Shown: positions 35,705 to 45,122, counted from the first letter of the stretch. The stretch: 64,000 nucleotides of DNA from Rhodococcoides fascians NBRC 12155 = LMG 3623 (GCF_001894785.1 NZ_BCWW01000001.1:930001-994000); one strand, 5' to 3'. Translations and numbers: made by a program. The notes: generated from the sequence alone by a model not told the origin.

Positions 35705-36967
35705 ATGTCGGTGCCTCGTGGGAGCATGAAAAACGTGGAGTCGAGCGCCGAAAAGGCGAAGAGCGGGGAAGCGAGCATCATGCATGCCGATCTCGACTCC
35801 TTCTATGCCTCGGTGGAGCAGCGAGACGACCCGCGGCTGCGGGGAAAACCGGTGATCGTCGGCGGGGGAGTGGTACTCGCGGCCAGCTACGAGGCCAAGG
35901 CCTTCGGGGTACGCACCGCGATGAGCGGTGGGCAGGCGCGGGCGGTCTGTCCGCAGGCGATCGTCGTGCCGCCGCGTATGGAGGCGTACTCCCAGGCGAG
36001 CAAGGACGTGTTCGACGTCTTTCACGACACGACGCCGCTCGTCGAGGGAATCTCCATCGACGAGGCCTTTCTCGACGTCGGAGGCCTGCGCAAGATAGCG
36101 GGCAGCGCCCTCGACATAGGGCAGCAACTGCGCCGCGACGTCGCCGAACAGGTCGGGCTCCCGATCACCGTCGGGATTGCCACCACCAAGTTCCTGGCGA
36201 AGGTGGCCAGTGCTTTCGCCAAACCCGACGGGCTGCTGTTGGTGCCACCCGGTGGTGAACTCGACTTCCTGCACCCGCTGAACATCGAAAGGTTGTGGGG
36301 CGTCGGCAAGGTCACCGCCGAGAAGCTGCACGTACTCGACATCAGAACCGTGGGAGACATCGCGGCCTACGGCGAGAGATCGCTGGCCTCGGTGTTGGGA
36401 AAGGGCGCAGGAGCGCACCTGTACGCACTGGCCATGGGACGAGATCCGCGCCGCGTGCAGCCCGGAAAGTCGCGCAGTTCTATCGGTGCCCAGCGGGCCC
36501 TGGGCCGCGGGCGGCACGACGCGGCCGAGGTGGAGGCGTCGTTGATCGGCCTCGTCGATCGCGTCACGCACCGAATGCGGGGCGCGCAGCGGACCGGCCG
36601 AACCGTGATGTTGCGCTTGCGGTTTGCCGATTTCACTCGGGCCACCCGATCGCACACCCTCGATCGCGCCACCGCCGACACCCGGGACATCCTCGATGCC
36701 GCACTCGAGCTGCTGCACGAGGCGGCTCCGCTGATCGCGGAGAAGGGCATCACGCTGGTCGGGGTGACGGTCTCGAGCATCGACAGGGGTGGAGCCGAGC
36801 AACTGGAACTGCAGTTCGACGCCCCCTCGGTACGCAGACCACCCGAGGCGTCGGCTCTCGACCGTGCGTTGGACGGGGTGCACAAGAAGTTCGGGTCGAC
36901 GTCGCTGACGCGCGGGGTACTGCTCGGACGAGACCCGGGGGTATCGGTACCGCTGCTGCCGGACTGA
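35705..36967 (+). CDS. dinB: DNA polymerase IV (DinB family)
   Basis: 420 residues from ATG 35705; ATG 35726 or GTG 35735 are possible, as the first 25 residues are not conserved. Y-family translesion polymerase: metal-binding MHADLDSFYASVEQRDDP, SYEAKAFGVRTAM, catalytic VEGISIDEAFLDV, helix-hairpin-helix LWGVGKVTAEKL, then the little-finger domain. EQLELQF near the C-terminus is a probable beta-clamp-binding motif. All catalytic acids are present. Its stop abuts the stop of the convergent P450 gene. Confidence 0.9.
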   Translation: MSVPRGSMKNVESSAEKAKSGEASIMHADLDSFYASVEQRDDPRLRGKPVIVGGGVVLAASYEAKAFGVRTAMSGGQARAVCPQAIVVPPRMEAYSQASKDVFDVFHDTTPLVEGISIDEAFLDVGGLRKIAGSALDIGQQLRRDVAEQVGLPITVGIATTKFLAKVASAFAKPDGLLLVPPGGELDFLHPLNIERLWGVGKVTAEKLHVLDIRTVGDIAAYGERSLASVLGKGAGAHLYALAMGRDPRRVQPGKSRSSIGAQRALGRGRHDAAEVEASLIGLVDRVTHRMRGAQRTGRTVMLRLRFADFTRATRSHTLDRATADTRDILDAALELLHEAAPLIAEKGITLVGVTVSSIDRGGAEQLELQFDAPSVRRPPEASALDRALDGVHKKFGSTSLTRGVLLGRDPGVSVPLLPD

Positions 36968-38365
36968 CTACGTGCGCACCGTGGGCTGCACCCGAAAGCC
37001 CTCGGGCATCATGGTCAGCCGCTCCGTGACTTTAAGCCGATACGACGGGTCGGCCTGCAGGTCGAAGCGTTGCAGAACGGTTCCGAGAACCAGTACGGCC
37101 TCATGGATGGCGAATTGCCTTCCGATGCATGCTCTTTCACCCGTCCCGAATGGCTTGTACACGTGCGCCGGCCGGGCTTTGATACGAGCGGGCAGGAAGT
37201 TGTCGGGGTCGAATTTCTCCGGCCGATCGCCCCACACCGGATCTCGATGCAGTGCCGTCGCGAGCACGATCGCCCAGTCTCCTGCCGCCATGGGGTAGCC
37301 GTCGCCGATGACGGTGTCGGCTCGTGCGCCGCGTCCGAACGCGGGAACCGTCGGCCACAGACGCAGTGATTCGTCCAGGACTCGGCGAACGTACCGGAGT
37401 TTGGGGACCTGGCCGAACTCCGGTTTGTCGGTGCCCCAGATCTCGTCCACCTCGGCCCGGGCACGTTCGAAGACCTCGGGGTGGGTGGCCAGGAAGTACA
37501 GCGCGAAAGACAATGCACCAGAGGTGGTCTCGTGCCCGGCGATCAAGAACGTCAGAATCTGGTGGCCGATGTTGGCTTCGCTCAATGCATTCGGGTTGTC
37601 GGCCTCGCGCGCCGCGTCCATCATGATCTGCAGTAGGTCGGTGAAGTCCCCGTCGGACTGTCGACGAGTACGTACGACGTCGGTGAGTACCTCGGCCAGG
37701 TACTTCTTGTTCTGCTCGTATCGGCGGTCCGATCGGGCGAACAGCGGCGCGGCGAACGCCGGGATCGATACCAACGCCCGCCGTTGGTTGTACGTCAGTG
37801 CGCCGACCATCGCGGACACGAACGGGTGTGGTTCGGCGCGGGTGAACGAGCCGAAGCTGTAGCTGAATCCGGTGCGTCCGATGGTCTCGAGCGTCAGCTT
37901 CGTCATGTCCGAGGACACATCGGTCGTCGACGCGTCGCGCGAACGCTCGGTCCAGTGCTCGATCAGATCGTCCGCGACGTTCACCATGATGTCGTGGTAG
38001 CCCCGCATGGCTCCGGCGGTGAACGCCGGCCGCAGCAGATCGTGGGCCCGTTGCCAATTGGGCTCGTGGTTGTAGGCGGTGAACAGGCCGTCGGCACCGA
38101 TGTCGCGGAGGCGCTCGACGCCCGGCGGCAGGAACTTCTCGAAGCGGCGTTCGTCGCACAGATCGCCGACCACGTCGGCACCCGAGGCGAAGACGAAGCG
38201 TTTGCCGAGGATGTGGCGCTCGAACATCGGTCCGAGCCGGGCGGCCAGAGCGGTCGAATCCTGGATCGGCGAGCGCGGGTCGACGCCGATGACGTCGCCC
38301 AGTATCGGCAACCGATACGGCGGATGCGGTAGTACGCCGTCTCGTAGTGCGAATTCCGTCGACAT
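36968..38365 (-). CDS. Cytochrome P450, CYP102-like heme domain without reductase
   Basis: 465 residues. Heme-binding FGTGERACIGRQF with Cys413 as ligand, I-helix LIAGHETTSGALSFALYF, and ExxR in DESLRLWPTVPAFGRGAR. The I-helix to heme region closely follows the heme domain of P450 BM3 (CYP102A1), for example TFLIAGHETTSG and KPFGTGERACIG, yet the chain ends where the BM3 reductase would begin, and no reductase or ferredoxin gene is adjacent. Likely substrate is a fatty acid or similar chain; the electron donor must come from elsewhere. Divergent from a TetR gene. Confidence 0.9.
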   Translation of the reverse strand: MSTEFALRDGVLPHPPYRLPILGDVIGVDPRSPIQDSTALAARLGPMFERHILGKRFVFASGADVVGDLCDERRFEKFLPPGVERLRDIGADGLFTAYNHEPNWQRAHDLLRPAFTAGAMRGYHDIMVNVADDLIEHWTERSRDASTTDVSSDMTKLTLETIGRTGFSYSFGSFTRAEPHPFVSAMVGALTYNQRRALVSIPAFAAPLFARSDRRYEQNKKYLAEVLTDVVRTRRQSDGDFTDLLQIMMDAAREADNPNALSEANIGHQILTFLIAGHETTSGALSFALYFLATHPEVFERARAEVDEIWGTDKPEFGQVPKLRYVRRVLDESLRLWPTVPAFGRGARADTVIGDGYPMAAGDWAIVLATALHRDPVWGDRPEKFDPDNFLPARIKARPAHVYKPFGTGERACIGRQFAIHEAVLVLGTVLQRFDLQADPSYRLKVTERLTMMPEGFRVQPTVRT

Positions 38366-38392
38366 GGCCGCTCCTCAGTCCCCGAACCGACT

Positions 38393-38444
38393 CGTTGAAC
38401 CGGTGTCAAATAGTGACCGTACTCACCGTTGAACTCGTGTCAAG
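38393..38444. promoter_or_regulatory. Paired operators between the P450 and TetR genes
   Basis: GTTGAACCGGTGTCAAAT (38393-38410) and GTTGAACTCGTGTCAAGT (38427-38444) are direct copies with three differences, 34 bases apart; each holds TTGA and TCAA as inverted half-sites. They fill most of the gap and fit a TetR repressor acting on both genes. Confidence 0.6.
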
Positions 38445-38460
38445 TAAGGTTCGAAACCCC

Positions 38461-39036
38461 ATGACCACACCTCGAAAACGCATGACACCGGAGCAGCGGC
38501 GTGCGCAGCTGATCGAGATCGGGTCGACCCTGTTCGCCGAACGTCCCTACGAGGACGTGTGGATCGAGGAAGTGGCAGACCTGGCCGGGGTCTCACGGGG
38601 TCTGATGTACCACTACTTCCCGTCCAAACGGGAGTTCTTCGTCGAGATCGTGCGCACCGAATCCGAGCGCAACCTCGCCGTCACCGCCCCGGACCCGTCG
38701 TTGCCGGTCCTCGAGCAAATAGCCGCCGGACTCGACGCCTACATCGCCTACACCGACGAGCATGCGCACGGCGTCCGAGCGGTCAATCGAGGCGCGCTGC
38801 TCGGAGACGACCGCATCAACGACATTCTGACGCGCGAGTTCGACATCCAGCAGCAACGCATTCTCGACGCGCTGCCGGACGAGTTCCACGACGACGAGAC
38901 GATCCGGGCCGCGCTCCGCGGGTGGGTGGCATTCGTCCGCGCGGTCTGTCACGACTGGGTGGAGCGCAGGACTCTGAAGAGGGAACAGGTTCGCGAGCTG
39001 TGTCTGAAGGCGATCGCAGGTCTTCTCGAGGTGTGA
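38461..39036 (+). CDS. TetR-family regulator
   Basis: 191 residues from ATG 38461. N-terminal TetR helix-turn-helix (RRAQLIEIGSTLFAERPYED, then IEEVADLAGVSRGLMYHYFPSKREFF) and a ligand-binding C-terminal domain ending in RGWVAFVRAVCHDWVERR. It is divergent from the P450 gene across two matching operator sites, so it probably represses the P450 and itself, and is released by the P450 substrate or a relative. Confidence 0.92.
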   Translation: MTTPRKRMTPEQRRAQLIEIGSTLFAERPYEDVWIEEVADLAGVSRGLMYHYFPSKREFFVEIVRTESERNLAVTAPDPSLPVLEQIAAGLDAYIAYTDEHAHGVRAVNRGALLGDDRINDILTREFDIQQQRILDALPDEFHDDETIRAALRGWVAFVRAVCHDWVERRTLKREQVRELCLKAIAGLLEV

Positions 39037-39058
39037 CCTGCGGGTCTATCGTCGGGGA

Positions 39059-39340
39059 ATGTGCCGAAACATCACCACCCTGCGGGGATTGGAACCACAC
39101 GCCACCGACGACGAGATCGAGGCTGCGGCGCGTCAGTACGCCCGCAAGATCAGCGGAGTGCAGAAGACGTCCGACGCCACCCGTGACGCGTTCGAGACGG
39201 CAGTCGCCGAGGTGACGGCCACGACGCATCGGCTGCTCGACGCCCTGCCGGACCGGCGGCAGCCACCTCCGACGGTGCCTCCGCTCAGGCGTCCGGAAGT
39301 GCAGGCGCGGATTGCCGCCAAGGCGGCTGCCGGGGCCTGA
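39059..39340 (+). CDS. DUF2277 protein
   Basis: 93 residues. MCRNITTLRGLEP at the start, then ATDDEIEAAARQYARKISGVQKTS, are diagnostic of DUF2277, a small helical family of unknown function common in actinobacteria. It starts 22 bases after the TetR stop and may be read through from it, though that need not mean a shared role. Confidence 0.88.
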   Translation: MCRNITTLRGLEPHATDDEIEAAARQYARKISGVQKTSDATRDAFETAVAEVTATTHRLLDALPDRRQPPPTVPPLRRPEVQARIAAKAAAGA

Positions 39341-39446
39341 CGCGCGCTAGCAGACCACTGCATCGAATGGATGGTTTTCCGCAGAATCGGACGCGCGATC
39401 GGGGTCGAGGGTGGCAAACTGGTCGAGTCAGGCGAAGGGGGTGACG

Positions 39447-40139
39447 ATGACCGATCGACGACGACGACGCACGTTCGATTCCCGAGACGGTGACGCCGAG
39501 GTCGCCGAGCCGCTGCTGCGAGCGGTGTTGTCCTACGCGCCCCGCGACGAGTCCCCGATGCCCCATCCTTCCGAGGGCATCACCTTGCGGGCCGAGAACG
39601 GATCCGGTTCGATCCGCCTGGAATTGGCCATCGCCGACGATCTCGGGGTAGGCGTACCGGGACCGTTCGGATCCAGATTCTACGAATGTGGATCGTTCGA
39701 AGTAGTTGTGCCGCAACGAGACCCACGCGAGGGTGCGTTGTTGATGATTCACCTGCTCGAAGCCAAGGCTCCGCATCGATTCGAGTTCACCGCATCCATG
39801 CCTGCGTGCTGGGCGTTACGGCTCGAGCGAGACGGTTCCGTATCGGTGCTCGACAGCACCGGCGACGCAGTGATATTCATCGGCCGCCCTTGGGCTTTCG
39901 ACTCCGACCTGCACCCGGTGCACGTGTACTACACCATCGAGAACGGCCTGTTGGTGCAGAATGTCGGAGCTACCTCCGACACCGGATACCCCATCCTCGT
40001 CGACCCCGATCCCGAGGCGATCATCACCGGAGACGGCAGACTCGTCACCGAGAGCTGGACACCGCGGCTGGTCGTCGGTGGCATCGTCGAGGACCTCCCG
40101 CCGCGGTCGATCTCCGGTCGAAAGATCATTCCCGGCTGA
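39447..40139 (+). CDS. Uncharacterised protein
   Basis: 230 residues from ATG 39447, with AGGGGG eight bases upstream. Mostly beta-strand-like sequence without membrane helix or signal peptide: GSIRLELAIADDLGVGVPGP, SFEVVVPQRDPREGALLMIH, SVSVLDSTGDAVIFIGRPWA, then HPVHVYYTIENGLLVQNVG. The VHVYYTIENGLLVQNV stretch is well formed and suggests a conserved fold, but no named family is recognised. It ends 17 bases from the convergent flavohemoglobin stop. Confidence 0.7.
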   Translation: MTDRRRRRTFDSRDGDAEVAEPLLRAVLSYAPRDESPMPHPSEGITLRAENGSGSIRLELAIADDLGVGVPGPFGSRFYECGSFEVVVPQRDPREGALLMIHLLEAKAPHRFEFTASMPACWALRLERDGSVSVLDSTGDAVIFIGRPWAFDSDLHPVHVYYTIENGLLVQNVGATSDTGYPILVDPDPEAIITGDGRLVTESWTPRLVVGGIVEDLPPRSISGRKIIPG

Positions 40140-40156
40140 AAAGTGTTGTAGCGCAG

Positions 40157-41386
40157 TCAGAACGGATCGTGCTGAATGTGCTCCATCGGCGTACCGACCT
40201 TGCGCAGTGCATACAGCGTGGTGCGCACCATCGACGGCGATCCACAGATCTGAATCTGCCGATCGGCCCACGAGCCGAACCGGGTCACCACCTTGCCCAC
40301 CGGGCCGTGCAGCCGATGATGCATGCCCCACGGGAGTTCGCGCGTCGGACCCGAGTGCCACCACGGATCCTCGAGCTCCTCGGTCACCGGCACCACCGTC
40401 AACCACGGATTCGACAACGACAGCTGCCACAGCGTGTCCAAGTCGTAGAGATCGCACGGATACGTCCCACTGACGAACAGGTGCACCCGCGGATTGGTGC
40501 TGCGCTGGGCCATCTCCATCACCTGCGCGCGCAACGGTGCCAAACCGGTGCCCCCGGCGATCATCAGCACGTCCTCGCCGATCGTGCGATCGACGTGCAT
40601 GCCGCCCAGCGGCGGGCTGATCAGCCAACGGTCGCCGACAGTCGTTTCGGTGACCATCGCCGGTGATACCCAGCCCCCGGATACGCGTCGAACATGGAAC
40701 TCGATCTCGCCGTAGGGGTTGCTGGGAATGGCAGGGGACAGGTAGCGCCACAGTTTGGGCCGCTGCGGAATCTGCACACTGACGTACTGGCCGGGGAAGT
40801 ACGGAATCTCCCCGTCGGTCTTCAGTCGCACCACGGCCAGGTCGTCGAGCAGGCGGTGATGTTCGACGACCGTCGCGCTCCAATACGGGGGCAGTTCGTC
40901 GTTGTCGGCGGCGGCGGCCATTGCGTTGCTGACCACGGTGAGGGCATCTCGCCAGGCGGTCTCGACCTCGTCGGTCCACATCTCGGTGCCGGCGAAGCTC
41001 CGGAAGGCGCTGATCAGCGCCGAACTCCCCGCCCGGAAATGTGCCCCGGAAATTCCGTGCTTGCGGTGGTCCCGGCCCAGCTGTTCGAGGAACGGCTCGA
41101 CGCGGTCGGCGTCGTCCAGATTGTCGAAGATGTACCCCAGTGCCAGGACGAAATGCTCGCGCAATGCGTCCATCGATGCCGGGAACAGGGAACGGAAGTC
41201 GGGATACTCGGCGAAAAGGTGAGCGTAGAACGACCGGGACAGCCGTTCGGGACCGTTCGGTGCAGCCGCTACCGACTTGAATCCGGTGCGGACCAGGGAG
41301 ACCGTGCGTGCGTCGAGCAACCTCCACCCCCACCGATTGACACCTTCGACCGTCACCAAAGTAGACCGATCGAGACTTTCGCGCAT
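40157..41386 (-). CDS. Type II flavohemoglobin-like protein (Rv0385-like)
   Basis: 409 residues from ATG 41386. N-terminal globin (B10 Tyr54 in SFYAHLF, F8 His107 in GRDHRKHGI), FAD domain (YFPGQYVSVQIP, then RYLSPAIPSN in place of the usual RQYSL) and NAD domain (MIAGGTGLAPLRAQV, ICGSPSMV near the end). It lies divergent from clpB as Rv0385 does in M. tuberculosis. Type II flavohemoglobins lack features needed for fast NO removal; the mycobacterial one has been tied to D-lactate oxidation. Either activity is an inference here. A heat-shock operator lies in its upstream region. Confidence 0.88.
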   Translation of the reverse strand: MRESLDRSTLVTVEGVNRWGWRLLDARTVSLVRTGFKSVAAAPNGPERLSRSFYAHLFAEYPDFRSLFPASMDALREHFVLALGYIFDNLDDADRVEPFLEQLGRDHRKHGISGAHFRAGSSALISAFRSFAGTEMWTDEVETAWRDALTVVSNAMAAAADNDELPPYWSATVVEHHRLLDDLAVVRLKTDGEIPYFPGQYVSVQIPQRPKLWRYLSPAIPSNPYGEIEFHVRRVSGGWVSPAMVTETTVGDRWLISPPLGGMHVDRTIGEDVLMIAGGTGLAPLRAQVMEMAQRSTNPRVHLFVSGTYPCDLYDLDTLWQLSLSNPWLTVVPVTEELEDPWWHSGPTRELPWGMHHRLHGPVGKVVTRFGSWADRQIQICGSPSMVRTTLYALRKVGTPMEHIQHDPF

Positions 41387-41414
41387 CAGGGCATTGCGTA
41401 CGAAAAGAATCAAG

Positions 41415-41446
41415 GTTGAGCGGAACAGACTCAACTTGTCTATGGT
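41415..41446 (+). promoter_or_regulatory. HspR-type HAIR operator and promoter of clpB
   Basis: GTTGAGC-N7-ACTCAAC at 41415-41435 matches the HspR inverted repeat (CTTGAGT-N7-ACTCAAG) except at the outermost base and one inner base. TTGAGC (41416) could be the -35 and TATGGT (41441-41446) the -10, so HspR would block RNA polymerase. HspR control of clpB is established in mycobacteria and Streptomyces. Confidence 0.65.
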
Positions 41447-41493
41447 TGTACCCAGCGACACGCTCGAACCCCACACTGGAAAGAAGGTGACCG

Positions 41494-44040
41494 GTGGACA
41501 GTTTCACTCCCACCACGAAGTCGCAGGCAGCACTTTCGGCTGCCCTGCAGGCCGCATCCGCGGCCGGTAACCCGGATATTCGTCCGGCACATTTGTTGGT
41601 GGCGTTGCTCGATCAGACCGACGGCATCGCCACACCATTGCTGAAGGCCGTCGGCGTCGACCCCGCAACGGTGCGTCGAGAAGCGCAGAACCTCGTCGAT
41701 CGCCTGCCCTCGGCATCCGGTTCGACCACCACTCCGCAACTCGGCCGTGAAACCCTCGCCGCGATCACCGCAGCGCAGCACCTGGCCACCGAACTGGACG
41801 ACGAGTTCGTCTCCACCGAACACCTCATGGTGGGTCTCGCGACCGGAAACGACGACGTCGCCAAGCTCCTGTCCGGCCATGGTGCAGGAGCCAACGAGCT
41901 GCGCGACGCGTTCCAGGCGGTCCGCGGCAGTGCCCGCGTCACCAGCGCGGATCCGGAGAACACCTACCAGGCGCTGGAGAAGTACAGCACCGACCTGACG
42001 GCGCTCGCCCGAGAAGGCAAGCTCGATCCCGTCATCGGTCGCGACACCGAAATCAGGCGTGTCGTCCAGGTGCTGTCCCGGCGAACCAAGAACAACCCCG
42101 TTCTGATCGGTGAACCCGGTGTCGGCAAGACCGCCATCGTCGAAGGACTCGCGCAACGCGTCATCGCCGGCGACGTACCCGAAAGCCTGCGAGGCAAGAC
42201 CGTCGTATCCCTCGATCTCGGTTCGATGGTCGCCGGCGCGAAGTTCCGCGGTGAGTTCGAGGAGCGGCTCAAGGCCGTGCTCGACGACATCAAGAACTCC
42301 GCCGGTCAGGTCATCACGTTCATCGACGAGCTGCACACCATCGTGGGCGCGGGAGCCACCGGCGACTCGGCGATGGACGCGGGCAACATGATCAAGCCGA
42401 TGCTTGCTCGCGGCGAGCTCCGACTCGTCGGCGCGACCACCCTCAAGGAGTACCGCAAGTACATCGAGAAGGACGCCGCCCTCGAACGCCGCTTCCAGCA
42501 GGTCTACGTCGGGGAGCCGTCGGTCGAAGACACCGTCGGCATCCTGCGCGGACTCAAGGAACGCTACGAGGTGCACCACGGCGTCCGCATCACGGACTCC
42601 GCCCTGGTGGCCGCCGCGACCCTCAGCGACCGGTACATCACGGCCCGGTTCCTGCCGGACAAGGCCATCGACCTCGTCGACGAGGCTGCATCACGTCTGC
42701 GCATGGAGATCGACTCGCGCCCCGTCGAGATCGACGAGGTGGAACGAGCCGTCCGTCGCCTCGAGATCGAGGAGATGGCCCTGGCCAAGGAGACCGACGA
42801 CGCATCGAAGGCCCGGCTGGACAAGCTGCGTCAGGAACTCGCCGACCTACGGGAGAAGCTGGCCGAACTCAGCACGCGGTGGCAGAACGAGAAGAACGCC
42901 ATCGACTCGGTGCGGGCGCTCAAGGAAGAACTCGAGAACCTGCGCGGAGAATCCGATCGTGCCGAACGCGACGGTGATCTCGGCAAGGCCGCCGAACTGA
43001 GGTACGGCCGGATCCCGACCCTGGAGAAGGAACTCGCGGCCAAGACCGAGGACTCACCTGCCCAGGGCGACGTGATGCTCAAGGAGGAGGTAGGCCCGGA
43101 CGACGTCGCCGACGTGGTGGCGGCGTGGACCGGAATTCCGGCCGGCCGAATGCTGGAAGGCGAGACCGCCAAGCTGCTGCGGATGGAAGACGAACTCGGC
43201 AAGCGAGTCGTCGGACAGAAAGATGCAGTGCAAGCGGTGTCCGACGCCGTCCGACGGGCCCGCGCCGGGGTGGCCGACCCGAACCGTCCGACGGGCTCGT
43301 TCCTGTTCCTCGGACCCACCGGCGTCGGTAAGACCGAGCTCGCGAAAGCGTTGGCGGAGTTCCTCTTCGACGACGAACGCGCGATGGTGCGCATCGACAT
43401 GAGTGAGTACAGCGAGAAGCACGCCGTGGCCAGACTCGTCGGTGCCCCTCCGGGCTACGTCGGCTACGAGGCCGGCGGCCAGCTGACCGAGGCGGTACGC
43501 AGGCGTCCGTACACGGTGGTGCTTTTCGACGAGGTGGAGAAGGCACACCCGGATGTGTTCGACATCCTGCTGGCCGTGCTCGACGAGGGCAGGCTCACCG
43601 ACGGCCAGGGCCGCACGGTCGACTTCCGCAACACGATCCTGATCCTCACCTCGAACCTCGGTGCCGGCGGTACCAAGGACGAAGTGATGGACGCGGTGCG
43701 GCGCTCGTTCAAGCCCGAGTTCGTCAACCGGCTCGACGACGTCGTCGTGTTCGACGCACTGTCGGAGGACCAGCTCGAGTCGATCGTCGACATCCAGCTC
43801 GGCTTCCTCGCGAACCGTCTGGCAGCTCGTCGACTGACTCTCGACGTGTCGTCGCCGGCCAAGATGTGGCTGGCCGTACGCGGTTACGACCCGCTGTACG
43901 GTGCTCGACCGCTTCGCCGACTGATTCAGCAGGCAATCGGCGACCAGCTGGCGAAGCTCCTCCTCGCCGGTGACGTGCACGACGGCGACGTGGTGCCCGT
44001 GAACGTCAGCCCCGACGGCGAACGGCTCATCCTCGGCTAG
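41494..44040 (+). CDS. clpB: Disaggregase chaperone ClpB
   Basis: 848 residues from GTG 41494 (GAAAGAAGG six bases upstream). Hexameric AAA+ machine that, with DnaK, pulls proteins out of aggregates. N-terminal Clp repeat domain (to about 150), first AAA+ domain with Walker A GEPGVGKT at 206, coiled-coil middle domain (about 400-520, [19 protein letters not shown]), second AAA+ domain with Walker A GPTGVGKT at 607 and Walker [12 protein letters not shown], and arginine finger ALERRF. Length is standard. Equivalent to Rv0384c. Confidence 0.97.
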   Translation: MDSFTPTTKSQAALSAALQAASAAGNPDIRPAHLLVALLDQTDGIATPLLKAVGVDPATVRREAQNLVDRLPSASGSTTTPQLGRETLAAITAAQHLATELDDEFVSTEHLMVGLATGNDDVAKLLSGHGAGANELRDAFQAVRGSARVTSADPENTYQALEKYSTDLTALAREGKLDPVIGRDTEIRRVVQVLSRRTKNNPVLIGEPGVGKTAIVEGLAQRVIAGDVPESLRGKTVVSLDLGSMVAGAKFRGEFEERLKAVLDDIKNSAGQVITFIDELHTIVGAGATGDSAMDAGNMIKPMLARGELRLVGATTLKEYRKYIEKDAALERRFQQVYVGEPSVEDTVGILRGLKERYEVHHGVRITDSALVAAATLSDRYITARFLPDKAIDLVDEAASRLRMEIDSRPVEIDEVERAVRRLEIEEMALAKETDDASKARLDKLRQELADLREKLAELSTRWQNEKNAIDSVRALKEELENLRGESDRAERDGDLGKAAELRYGRIPTLEKELAAKTEDSPAQGDVMLKEEVGPDDVADVVAAWTGIPAGRMLEGETAKLLRMEDELGKRVVGQKDAVQAVSDAVRRARAGVADPNRPTGSFLFLGPTGVGKTELAKALAEFLFDDERAMVRIDMSEYSEKHAVARLVGAPPGYVGYEAGGQLTEAVRRRPYTVVLFDEVEKAHPDVFDILLAVLDEGRLTDGQGRTVDFRNTILILTSNLGAGGTKDEVMDAVRRSFKPEFVNRLDDVVVFDALSEDQLESIVDIQLGFLANRLAARRLTLDVSSPAKMWLAVRGYDPLYGARPLRRLIQQAIGDQLAKLLLAGDVHDGDVVPVNVSPDGERLILG

Positions 44041-44063
44041 CGCCCGAGCCGGCAACCAGCCCG

Positions 44064-44098
44064 AGCAGGCCCGCACGAACGTCTCGTGCGGGCCTGCT
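44064..44098 (+). terminator. clpB terminator
   Basis: Perfect 15-base GC-rich stem (AGCAGGCCCGCACGA with TCGTGCGGGCCTGCT) and a five-base loop, 24 bases after the clpB stop. No strong U-run. Confidence 0.8.
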
Positions 44099-44143
44099 GT
44101 CGGTAGCCACTGTCGACGTTCTCGGCGTGGGTACCCTCGTGGA

Positions 44144-45085
44144 ATGACAGATCCGGACGACCCGCGAGCACCTAGAGATCGCGATCAGGACGCGGCGCAG
44201 CAGCCGGAGTCATCCCAGCCGACCCAGGACTATGGGCACCCAGGTGCCCAGCAGTACCCGGACGCCCAGCAGTACCCGGACGCCCAGCAGTACCCGGATG
44301 CCCAGCAGTATCCGGGCGCTCAGCCGACGGAGGCGTATCCGACCCAGGCCTACGGCAACCCCGACCCGCAGGCGTACCCACCGGGCTACCAGCCGACGCA
44401 GGCGTTCCCGCCCTTCGACCCGGCGCAGCAGGCGGCCGCGAACCAGGCCTACGGACAGGCCCCGGGATACGACACCCAGCAATACGGTCACACCCAGCAG
44501 TACGGTCACACCCTGCAGTTCGGACAACCACAGCAGTTCGGGGGCACCCAGCAGTTCGGGGGTGCGCCGCCGCCGCAGGAGCCGAACAGCGTCGATTCCG
44601 GCAGTAAGGGGCCCCGTCCGTGGGTTCTGGCGCTGATCGGGCTCGTTGTGCTCGTCATCGTCGTCTCGTTCGGGATTGCGTTTCTGAGCGGAGGGCGCGA
44701 CGAACCGGGCACCACCGCCGCGGCACCGTCCACCTCCATCCGGCCCTCGCCGTCCAGCGCGCCCACGACCACGCCGCGGCCCACGGAATCGGGTGCGACA
44801 ACCACACCCGAGCTCATCCCGGGCGGCATTCCCGAGATCCTCGGCCAGCTCGGCTCGTCGGTGGGAACGATCAACGCCAACGACGGTTCGACTCTGACGC
44901 TCGACGGCCTCGACGGCGCTCCGGTCACAGTGCAGACCACACCGCAGACCCAGATAATTTCGTTGTCCGGTCGCGATCTCGCGTCGTTGGCCGTCGGCGC
45001 TTTCGTCGTGGTGCAGGGCGAGGCCGTCGAGAACGGAATCATCCGTGCGAACGTCATCATCGAGACCCCCAAGCTCGGAGGGTAA
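44144..45085 (+). CDS. Membrane protein with Gln/Tyr/Pro repeats and DUF5666-like domain
   Basis: 313 residues. Cytoplasmic N-terminus of about 160 residues rich in Q, Y, P and G, including four QQYPDA-type repeats and later QQYGHT/QQFGG units; one membrane helix (VLALIGLVVLVIVVSFGIAF); Thr/Pro linker; then an external beta-domain (VGTINANDGSTLTLDGLDGA to GEAVENGIIRANVIIE) resembling DUF5666 OB-like folds. Low-complexity Q/Y/P tails of this type are common in actinobacterial envelope proteins and can be targets of Ser/Thr kinases; that is inference. Function unknown. Confidence 0.78.
   Translation: MTDPDDPRAPRDRDQDAAQQPESSQPTQDYGHPGAQQYPDAQQYPDAQQYPDAQQYPGAQPTEAYPTQAYGNPDPQAYPPGYQPTQAFPPFDPAQQAAANQAYGQAPGYDTQQYGHTQQYGHTLQFGQPQQFGGTQQFGGAPPPQEPNSVDSGSKGPRPWVLALIGLVVLVIVVSFGIAFLSGGRDEPGTTAAAPSTSIRPSPSSAPTTTPRPTESGATTTPELIPGGIPEILGQLGSSVGTINANDGSTLTLDGLDGAPVTVQTTPQTQIISLSGRDLASLAVGAFVVVQGEAVENGIIRANVIIETPKLGG
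44246..44317. repeat. 18-bp coding tandem repeat, four copies
   Basis: Four units of GCCCAGCAGTACCCGGAC (with one or two changes in later copies) at 44246, 44264, 44282 and 44300 encode AQQYPD. Multiples of three keep the frame, so copy number can vary without breaking the gene. Confidence 0.9.
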
Positions 45086-45094
45086 GGCGGGAGT

Positions 45095-45122
45095 GGAGCC
45101 TGCGGAATGACCCGCAGCTCTC
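45095..45122 (+). terminator. Weak hairpin after the repeat-containing membrane protein gene
   Basis: CTGCGG (45100-45105) and CCGCAG (45112-45117) form a short stem, with GGAG/CTCC outside it. Ten to forty bases after the stop. Confidence 0.35.

Noticed and set aside
39816..41516. A 566-codon minus-strand frame over the flavohemoglobin region
   Set aside because: Arg-rich and patternless; it covers the flavohemoglobin in another frame and runs through the clpB promoter.
44246..44317. Regular repeats resembling a short CRISPR-like array
   Set aside because: The units are head-to-tail without spacers and encode AQQYPD in frame.
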